28,789 bases of DNA from CAZRZN01 sp964604565 (GTDB lineage Bacteria > Pseudomonadota > Alphaproteobacteria > Rhodobacterales > Rhodobacteraceae). Positions 22,958 through 28,789 of the stretch are shown one piece after another; the stretch's first letter is position 1, and each line of letters begins with the position of its first letter. The stretch spans positions 1-28,789 of the forward strand of contig CAZRZN010000026.1 of NCBI GenBank assembly GCA_964604565.1. Direction: 5' to 3'. The notes beneath the pieces were generated by a model. The model was not told the origin of the DNA. It made no database searches and saw only the letters and a list, made by a program, of their open reading frames with translations. Made by a program: the position numbers and the translations under genes.

Positions 22958-25864
22958 TACCAAGGCAAGTCGCAGCAGCAGAAACCAGAAGGGCGTGCCA
23001 ATGCGCCGCGACAGGCGCAATCCGTCGCCCCGCTTGCGTCGACAGGGACGGCATCGCCGGGCACCGCGCAACTGGCCGATTTGGCGACTGCGGCAGATGC
23101 CAAGGCTGCCGCGTCACCGGTTGCACAACTCCAGTCTCGCGCAGCCGCGGCCTCTGGCCTTCCGCAACCGCTGAGCGCAGGGATCGAACATCTGTCGGGT
23201 CTGTCGATGCAGGATGTCCGCGTCCATTACAATTCGTCCGAACCCGGGCGGCTTGGCGCATTGGCCCATGCACAGGGGGCGGACATTCACCTTGGCCCGG
23301 GGCAGGCGCATCTTCTTCCGCATGAGGCCTGGCACGTCGTGCAACAGGCGCAGGGACGTGTCGCGCCGACATACCGCGCCGGGGGCATTGCCATCAACGA
23401 CGACCCGAGCCTCGAACAAGAGGCGACGGTCATGGGTGCCCGGGCACTTGGTGCGTCCGGGCGGACCCCGCCAACGCAACTGCGGCGCGCCACGCTGAAC
23501 CGGTCTGCGCCGATCCAATATGCCTATGCGGACCTCGCGGATATCGACCGGCACCGTGTCGATATCATGGCAGAGGCGGAATATGCGCGTCAGGCCCTCG
23601 CTTTCGAAACAGGGATGGCGATCCGCATCGCACGCAGCCCAACGGTCGCCGCTATGGTGAATTACCTGCTCTCGCGGGTCAGACAAATCCTTGATGCTTG
23701 GGCCGTTCACACATCGACGGCCCAAGCCCAAGTCTACGAGGAGGAGTTGGGCTGGAGCAGTGGCGACAACTATTTTGGCGCGTTCTTTATGGCCGCGGAT
23801 AACATCAGACGATTGTTCGCGGATGCGTCGAACAGTTACCCGCTGCGCAGCAAACTAAAGATTGTCTACAATGCGGTCCGCAACAACAATCTCGCGAAAT
23901 GGCTCAGGCTGGCGCAGGCAGAGATGGCCCGCGCCGCAAGAGGCGATCCAGCTTCTGATCAGAGGATTCAGACACGGCATCGCTATAGTGATCCCAAGAA
24001 CACCCATGCGACCGTCATAACGCAAGACAGGAAGAAAACACTGACGCCGGGATTTGCGGCAGCCTCGGGTCTGGACCTCAATATCAAAAGTCTATCCAAA
24101 GAGGATCTCGGACATCTCGAAAGCGTTTCACGACAAGAAAAGGTGAAATGGACGAAGAAATTCAACGAAGGGTTGCCCGCTCTGGTTGATCGAGAGGTTT
24201 TCGACAACTTGCCCGATGGCCAAAGCGCGGTGCTTGTTATTTCTCCTGAAACCAAGAGCGCAAATAGTGACCGGGAGTCTGACGCAAGCAAAAACCTGAC
24301 AGTAGGACAACAGCGTCTGGTGACCAAAGCAGAACTTGACGCGTTCAGGCCTCCCCATCCTGCCTCACCAAGCGGTTTGACGATGGCGGAATCGCATCTG
24401 CTGATGGCGCTTTCTAAGACGCCGCCGACAAAAATAGCAGACATAACCAATTATCCCGCGTCCCTTGCTGGTGGGGCCAAGATCCCATGGCAACAGGGCG
24501 GAGAGTATTTCGACGTCACCCCCGGATCCGTCACCACGCGGGAGGCGGCCAAGATCAAGGCCCGGCTGGAAGCTGGCATTTCCGGATCCACCGACCTCAT
24601 GATGCAGGCGGGTCATTATCTTGGCGTTCGGTCCACGCCAGACAAGCAGGCGCTGCGGTTGGCGCTGGCGGGCTGGATGATGGCCAACCGCGACCATAGC
24701 TTTTACGAGGTGTTCAAGGCGGCTGAAACCCGGGGTGTCCGTTTTTATATGGACCCGGACAGGCCGGGGATGGAATATTCGCACCCGCAAAACCTTGCCC
24801 CGATGGCGCCTGCCGATTTCGCGGGCATCCTGACTGCTCCGGGCAAGCCGTCGGTGTTTCCCGACTATTTCCTGTCGACCGAGTACAAATCCATGCTTGC
24901 CGCAACGCTGCCAGTGGGGCGCCCGAAGGACAGCGCCAGTCTTGGCGATACGTTGGTCAAGGAGCTTTCCGTCACACGGCTGAACCTGACCACCTTGACG
25001 GAACGGGACAGGGTGCTGATCGAAGCGCTTGATCGGGCGGTGCAGGCCGCGTCGTTCAGTTCCGCAGATTCCGTCGTTATCCGTCATCAGGGCAAGCGCC
25101 GGATCAAGGCCGGGGCAGAGTTTCAGGCCATTGGCGCATCCCTTGGCCAAGGTCAGGCCGAAATGATGCTGAACCGCTCGCTTGCAAAACGCCACTCAAC
25201 NNNNNNNNNNNNNNNNNNNNNNNNNNNNNNNNNNNNNNNNNNNNNNNNNNNNNNNNNNNNNNNNNNNNNNNNNNNNNNNNNNNNNNNNNNNNNNNNNNNN
25301 ATCAAGCATTTCATTGACGCCCCGTCGCTGTTTGAGGGGACGGCTTTCGTGACGTCGACCCAAGGGCGTGGCGTGTATCTGATGCCGACCATCTGGGACG
25401 GGCAGGGTTACGGCAACGATCCTGGTAAGCGGTTGATGGTGGTCGAGATGCGCGGTGTGCCGACCCTGCAATTGATGGATGATCCGGTGCAACACGCCTT
25501 GGCAACGGCCATGCCAACGCTTGCAGACCACAAGGGAACCACGTCAAAGCCGGACGCTCTGCAGGAACTTGGGGCTTATGACAATCGCATTCGCGGCGAA
25601 TACCTGTTGAAATACACGGACAAACAGTATCGGCTTTCAACCAAGAAAGATGTCAGGGTGCATGACAACCTGAAGCGTTTGCCGGAAAGCCTGCTCCGAG
25701 AAGCCTATCATAAACTCACATCCACAGGTTCCAGAGTTAATTTCGTCAAGCAGATGATCGACAGCGGATTTCCCAAAGACTTTTTCAGTGTGCCCAAATC
25801 CGTGTCTTCGTCATCGGCAGGCATTCCCGCCCCGCCACCGATGCCGCCCAAAAAACAACCCTGA
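22955..25864 (+). CDS. DUF4157 domain protein, candidate cargo/effector of an extracellular contractile injection system (gap inside)
   Basis: A large protein, 969 residues counting the N run. Residues 1-65 are low-complexity and Gln/Ala-rich, probably disordered. A DUF4157 domain follows (about 70-160): LPQPLSAGIEHLSG, VRVHYNS, the HExxH motif HEAWH (123-127), VVQQAQGRV, and a closing INDDPSLEQEA. This domain is repeatedly associated with eCIS loci as an N-terminal part of cargo toxins. The rest is unassigned: a helical region (about 180-350), a polar lower-GC stretch (about 350-480), and a segment with SGST (543-546) and DHSFYEV (580-586). The C-terminal part lies after the gap and ends in a proline-rich tail. 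GTG start with a good ribosome site. It converges on eCIS structural genes and precedes a small YbjN-like gene by 27 bp. The effector role is inferred from domain and context. Confidence 0.85.
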   Translation: MYQGKSQQQKPEGRANAPRQAQSVAPLASTGTASPGTAQLADLATAADAKAAASPVAQLQSRAAAASGLPQPLSAGIEHLSGLSMQDVRVHYNSSEPGRLGALAHAQGADIHLGPGQAHLLPHEAWHVVQQAQGRVAPTYRAGGIAINDDPSLEQEATVMGARALGASGRTPPTQLRRATLNRSAPIQYAYADLADIDRHRVDIMAEAEYARQALAFETGMAIRIARSPTVAAMVNYLLSRVRQILDAWAVHTSTAQAQVYEEELGWSSGDNYFGAFFMAADNIRRLFADASNSYPLRSKLKIVYNAVRNNNLAKWLRLAQAEMARAARGDPASDQRIQTRHRYSDPKNTHATVITQDRKKTLTPGFAAASGLDLNIKSLSKEDLGHLESVSRQEKVKWTKKFNEGLPALVDREVFDNLPDGQSAVLVISPETKSANSDRESDASKNLTVGQQRLVTKAELDAFRPPHPASPSGLTMAESHLLMALSKTPPTKIADITNYPASLAGGAKIPWQQGGEYFDVTPGSVTTREAAKIKARLEAGISGSTDLMMQAGHYLGVRSTPDKQALRLALAGWMMANRDHSFYEVFKAAETRGVRFYMDPDRPGMEYSHPQNLAPMAPADFAGILTAPGKPSVFPDYFLSTEYKSMLAATLPVGRPKDSASLGDTLVKELSVTRLNLTTLTERDRVLIEALDRAVQAASFSSADSVVIRHQGKRRIKAGAEFQAIGASLGQGQAEMMLNRSLAKRHSXXXXXXXXXXXXXXXXXXXXXXXXXXXXXXXXXXIKHFIDAPSLFEGTAFVTSTQGRGVYLMPTIWDGQGYGNDPGKRLMVVEMRGVPTLQLMDDPVQHALATAMPTLADHKGTTSKPDALQELGAYDNRIRGEYLLKYTDKQYRLSTKKDVRVHDNLKRLPESLLREAYHKLTSTGSRVNFVKQMIDSGFPKDFFSVPKSVSSSSAGIPAPPPMPPKKQP
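25201..25300. other. Run of 100 N (assembly gap) inside the DUF4157 gene
   Basis: Exactly 100 N. The frame on both sides agrees if the length is really 100, but this agreement may be chance; residues after about 748 could be offset or more sequence could be missing. Confidence 0.97.
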
Positions 25865-25891
25865 CGGCGTTGCCGCAACGAAAGCCATTCC

Positions 25892-26422
25892 ATGATCCTC
25901 AACCCCTACGCCGAAACGCCCTCCGCCGACTATATGGCGCAAGCGTTGGCCTATTTCGGTCGATTGGGCTGGCGGGTCGAGCGGCATGAAACCGCGCCGG
26001 TCCTGCGCTTTGCGTTGCAGATCGATCCGCAGGTCTGGACCTGCCGGTTGTGGCTCTGGCAGGATCGGGACCGCGTGGTATTTCACGCCGCCGCGCCAAA
26101 GCCGGCGCCTGAGGTCGACCCCGATGCGCTTGCGTCTTTCGTCGCCGAGATCAATCTGCGGCTTGAGACAGGATGTTTCCTATTTGATGTAGAGACCGGA
26201 GATCTGGGGATGCGCGTCGGCCTCGACCTTGGAGCCGCGCCCCTGTCGGACCCGTTGCTGCACGGGTTGGTCGGTCGTGGACTGACGCTTGTCGAGCAAA
26301 CCGCAGCGCCGATTGGGAATTTGATGGCGGGGAAGATCAGTGTCGAGGACGCGATCAAGGGATGGATCGAAGCGGACAGTGCGGACGACGTTCATGTGTC
26401 CTACGATCCGCCTCCGGGTTGA
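25892..26422 (+). CDS. Small acidic YbjN/secretion-chaperone-like protein downstream of DUF4157 gene
   Basis: A 176-residue acidic protein (25 Asp+Glu against 13 Lys+Arg by my count). It has alternating strands and helices: a helix around YMAQALAYFGRLGW, a strand pair with LRFALQID and WTCRLWLWQD, RVVFHAAAP, a long helix SFVAEINLRL, then a second strand set CFLFDVETGDLGMRVGLDL. This helix-meander-helix pattern resembles YbjN/type III secretion chaperone folds; the resemblance is by eye only. It starts 27 bp after the DUF4157 stop, so the two are cotranscribed. A dedicated chaperone or loading adaptor for the cargo is the simplest idea; an immunity role is possible. No strong ribosome site is visible. 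Confidence 0.75.
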   Translation: MILNPYAETPSADYMAQALAYFGRLGWRVERHETAPVLRFALQIDPQVWTCRLWLWQDRDRVVFHAAAPKPAPEVDPDALASFVAEINLRLETGCFLFDVETGDLGMRVGLDLGAAPLSDPLLHGLVGRGLTLVEQTAAPIGNLMAGKISVEDAIKGWIEADSADDVHVSYDPPPG

Positions 26423-26430
26423 AAGGCGTC

Positions 26431-27021
26431 TCAGGCTTCGCCCTTGTCCTTGCTGCGGGCAAGGTCGATGCCGATTTCCTGCACGATGCCGTCCTGACGC
26501 TGCACCTTGGCGGGATCGATCATCACGAGCCGAAGCTGATAGACCACGGACGGCAGAAACCGCCCCCCCATGACCGACCAGAGGCCTGTCAGATCCTGCA
26601 GGGACAGGCTGGCCAGTTCGATGGAAAGCTTGCGCATCGGCGCGGGCAGGGGATCAGTCTGCGCGTCCTTGCCAAAGACCGGATTGGCCTGAAAAAAGCC
26701 CAAGGCACTGGAGAGGGCGGCCAGCCCTTCCTCGTAGCGATCATCGAAATTCGCGGCCAGCAGGACCTGAACATTCAAGGCCAGCGCAGGCAGGCGGCGG
26801 ATCGCCGTGGTGCCCGAAACTTCGGTTTGCAGGATGCCGTGGGGCGCGGAAGGGTCGCGGGTGGCCTGCAAAAGCGACAGGATCAGCCCCTCGGGCGGGC
26901 TGTCCCCCGCGCCGGTCTTGCCGGGGGTCGCCAATGTGACGGCAGGCCCCTGGAATTCGAATTCCTTTTGGAGATGTCCGTCCAGCCGACTGACAAGATA
27001 TCCAAGGGCCAGATCGATCAT
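26431..27021 (-). CDS. eCIS cap/terminator protein, Pvc16/Afp16-type (DUF4255)
   Basis: A 196-residue protein matching the DUF4255 / Pvc16 N-terminal-domain pattern: MIDLALGYLVSRLDGHL, a central ALALNVQVLLAANFDDRYEEG segment, LGFFQANPVF, LSIELASLSLQDLTGLWSVM, and the terminal PSVVYQLRLVMID. In Afp and PVC particles this protein terminates the tube and sheath. It follows the AAA+ ATPase gene with an ATGA overlap (27018-27021) and is preceded by AAGGA at 7 nt. Its stop lies 8 bp from the stop of the convergent YbjN-like gene, marking the 3' end of the structural operon. Confidence 0.88.
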   Translation of the reverse strand: MIDLALGYLVSRLDGHLQKEFEFQGPAVTLATPGKTGAGDSPPEGLILSLLQATRDPSAPHGILQTEVSGTTAIRRLPALALNVQVLLAANFDDRYEEGLAALSSALGFFQANPVFGKDAQTDPLPAPMRKLSIELASLSLQDLTGLWSVMGGRFLPSVVYQLRLVMIDPAKVQRQDGIVQEIGIDLARSKDKGEA

Positions 27022-28292
27022 GCCTCGTTCCTTTTCAGTCGCCCGGCCTTGCGGTATTCGCGTTGGATCGCCGTCTGTAGATCGTCATTCGTGAGGTGCC
27101 GACGACTGTCGCGCGCCGCACATAGCGCCGCGTGACGCACCGCGTTGACGATGCCACCCCCCGCAAGATCGCATTTCATGGCCAGCGCGCCGAGATCCAC
27201 ATCGCTTGCCAGTCGTGCGGGATCGGACAACAGCCTGCGCCACAATCGCCCGCGATCCTCCGGGCCGGGCTGTGGAAACGGGATTACCGCATGAAACCGT
27301 CGGGTAAAGGCGGCGTCGATATTGGAGCGCAGATTGCTCGCAAGGATCACAAGGCCGGGGCACGTCTCGATCCGCATCAGGATATAGGCGATTTCCTGAT
27401 TGGCATGCCGGTCGTTTGCCCCGCCGACCTCGGTGCGTTTGGAAAAGAGCGCATCGGCCTCGTCAAAGAACAGGATCGTGTCGCGCGCCTCGGCCAGATC
27501 GAACAGGGCCGCGAGGTTCTTTTCCGTCTCGCCGATCCATTTCGACACGGTGTTTGCAAGGTCCACACGCCAGACTTCGCGCCCTGTGCGCTGGCCCAGA
27601 AGCGCCGCGGTCAGTGTCTTGCCACAGCCGGGCGGGCCGTGAAACAGGCATGTGTAGCCCACGGGCAAGGCATTCCCCAGCAGCTTGTCCGCGAGAATGC
27701 CCGCGCCATGGTCCAGCCATGCCAGCAGATCGTCCACCTGTTCGCGCGTGGCGGAGGGAAGCACGAGATCCTCCCACCCGAGCCGCGTGGTCAGTCGTTC
27801 CGCAGGCAGATGCGGCCTGTCCTGCAAAGCGCCGGCTGTCAAAAGACGCAGCGCGTGCGGCGCGATCTCAAGTGGCGCGGCAAGCGGCGATGCGCCGGGC
27901 CTGATCCATTCGGCCAGCGGCGGGCGGCGCAATGCCTCTGCCACGGTCAGCCGCATCGCGACCCCGCCGCCCAGAAGAAACGCGGCCGTGCCCGCACTGG
28001 GCGCACCCGTCGCGGTCAGGCCGGTTTCCGAATAGGGCCGGTCCAGCACCGGATTGCGGATCGACAGGGGGTCCAGCGCCTCCGGGCACAGATGCGGGGC
28101 AAGCGCCAGCGCGACCACAGTGCGCGCGACCGGATCAAGCGCGTGCAGGGGTTCCGGCGCCGGGGGCGGAGCCGGGGGACCGTCCTGCGATCCTTCGAGA
28201 TGGCGGCGCATTGCCTCAAGGACACAGGCCTCGATCCATGCCATCTCGGTGGTCAGATGACCGGTCGTCTGGCCTGCCCGAGTCAACGCCAT
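27018..28292 (-). CDS. eCIS-associated AAA+ ATPase (Afp15/Pvc15-type)
   Basis: A 424-residue AAA+ protein. Its N-terminal about 190 residues are specific to this family, with a proline-rich linker around PPAPPPAPEP. The AAA module carries Walker A GPPGCGKT (219-226), the SKWIGETEKNL pore-side segment, Walker B FFDEAD (275-280), sensor 1 Asn320 in ASNLR and arginine-finger candidates in AFTRRF (331-332). In contractile injection systems this ATPase is needed for assembly, or for remodelling components. The ATG at 28292 overlaps the tape-measure gene by 10 bp and is preferred over an upstream ATG at 28346 that would overlap by 64 bp. The order tape measure, ATPase, cap matches afp14-15-16. Confidence 0.9.
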   Translation of the reverse strand: MALTRAGQTTGHLTTEMAWIEACVLEAMRRHLEGSQDGPPAPPPAPEPLHALDPVARTVVALALAPHLCPEALDPLSIRNPVLDRPYSETGLTATGAPSAGTAAFLLGGGVAMRLTVAEALRRPPLAEWIRPGASPLAAPLEIAPHALRLLTAGALQDRPHLPAERLTTRLGWEDLVLPSATREQVDDLLAWLDHGAGILADKLLGNALPVGYTCLFHGPPGCGKTLTAALLGQRTGREVWRVDLANTVSKWIGETEKNLAALFDLAEARDTILFFDEADALFSKRTEVGGANDRHANQEIAYILMRIETCPGLVILASNLRSNIDAAFTRRFHAVIPFPQPGPEDRGRLWRRLLSDPARLASDVDLGALAMKCDLAGGGIVNAVRHAALCAARDSRRHLTNDDLQTAIQREYRKAGRLKRNEA

Positions 28293-28789
28293 GTCACCAA
28301 CAGCGGCCGCGTCATCCAGCCCAGCCGGATAGTGGAGAGTGCCCATGGCAGTTGATCGAGCAGCATGTCATAGGCGCGCGGCTCCACCTTCAAATGATTT
28401 GCTTCCCTTTCCAGTCGTAGAAGGCCGGGACGGCACAGGAAGGCCTCGACCAATCCCGCCGGGCTGGTGCCGCCCATGCGCGGCCAATTGCTGAGCACGG
28501 CCCGCAACAGCGCGCGGTCCAGTTCGGCAACGTCCGGATCGTTGCGGGGGGCTGCGGGCGGCGCGCGCCATGGCACGCCAAGCAACAGTTTCAACAGGGC
28601 CATGTCCGCCTCTGGCATCGGTCCGCCCAATAGCTGCGCCAATTGCGCCACAGCCAGAACCCGCGTTTCGTCTTGTGCCCATCCGGTCGTCTTTGACAGA
28701 CGATCCACATAACGGGGCAGATATGGCCAGAGCAGAACAGCACCGGCGATGGGCGAAGAAAGCGTTGCGGTAATGTCCGGCTCTTTGGC
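28283..28789 (-). CDS. Contractile injection system tape-measure protein, C-terminal part (5' end beyond window)
   Basis: 168 residues are visible, open to the right edge in the same frame, so the gene continues outside. The C-terminus shows the family pattern: PYLPRYVDRL, a helix around VLAVAQLAQLLGG, LLKLLLGVPW, an acidic DVAELDRALLRAVLSNWPRM, TSPAGLVEAFLCRPGLL, and the characteristic YDMLLDQLPWALSTIRLGWM close to the stop. The DxLLDQLPWxxSxIxxxWM ending is the hallmark I recall for eCIS tape-measure proteins (Afp14-like), which set tube length. Overlap with the ATPase start indicates one operon. Confidence 0.87.
   Translation of the reverse strand, partial: AKEPDITATLSSPIAGAVLLWPYLPRYVDRLSKTTGWAQDETRVLAVAQLAQLLGGPMPEADMALLKLLLGVPWRAPPAAPRNDPDVAELDRALLRAVLSNWPRMGGTSPAGLVEAFLCRPGLLRLEREANHLKVEPRAYDMLLDQLPWALSTIRLGWMTRPLLVTWR

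Noticed and set aside
27132..28355. 407-residue plus-strand open frame
   Set aside because: Antisense to the AAA+ ATPase; Walker motifs support the minus-strand gene.
1..28789. CRISPR arrays, tRNA/rRNA genes, insertion sequences, attachment sites
   Set aside because: Scanning both strands by eye I found no regular short repeats, tRNA-like cloverleaf, transposase frame or flanking direct repeats; gaps could hide some.

Overview
The window reads as high-GC alphaproteobacterial DNA, most likely Rhodobacterales/Roseobacter-like. This rests on GC above 60% in most coding lines, dense operons with ATGA start/stop overlaps, several ABC uptake systems, and molybdenum and dimethylglycine-dehydrogenase-type oxidoreductases. 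The placement is inferred from composition and gene content; no rRNA or tRNA gene is visible. Three runs of exactly 100 N (3043-3142, 11909-12008, 25201-25300) look like scaffold gaps, and two of them interrupt genes.

Region 1 (1-6391) is a divergent catabolic cluster. A minus-strand operon runs ATPase, substrate-binding protein (broken by a gap), a 9-bp hairpin, permease, a divergent ureohydrolase, and an M20 deacylase that leaves the left edge. A plus-strand LysR regulator overlaps an M28 metallopeptidase. Together they suggest uptake of a polar amino-acid-like or amidated compound followed by hydrolysis. The substrate is unknown: the ureohydrolase lacks two residues expected in an agmatinase.

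Region 2 (6625-10512) is a minus-strand operon of four genes joined by 4-bp overlaps: FAD subunit, 2Fe-2S subunit and molybdopterin subunit of a xanthine-dehydrogenase/CO-dehydrogenase-type hydroxylase, then a MoaD/ThiS-like protein ending in Gly-Gly. A lone class I methyltransferase (11101-11754) follows on the plus strand.

Region 3 (12157-22441) is a seven-gene minus-strand operon: a PotABCD-like transporter, an SDR dehydrogenase, a bis-MGD molybdenum oxidoreductase and a two-domain dimethylglycine-dehydrogenase-like flavoprotein. A divergent LuxR-type regulator flanks it. The likely role is uptake and oxidative N-dealkylation of an amine or polyamine-like substrate, delivering one-carbon units.

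Region 4 (22955-28789) is the most interesting part: the end of an extracellular contractile injection system (eCIS, phage-tail-like; Afp/PVC type). On the minus strand, entering from the right edge, are the C-terminus of a tape-measure protein, an AAA+ ATPase and a Pvc16/DUF4255-type cap protein, which is the afp14-afp15-afp16 order. Converging on them with an 8-bp gap is a plus-strand pair: a large protein with an N-terminal DUF4157 domain (HEAWH motif), a good candidate for injected cargo, and a small acidic YbjN/secretion-chaperone-like protein that could be its partner. The cargo body is not recognised, part of it has lower GC, and a gap interrupts its C-terminal third.
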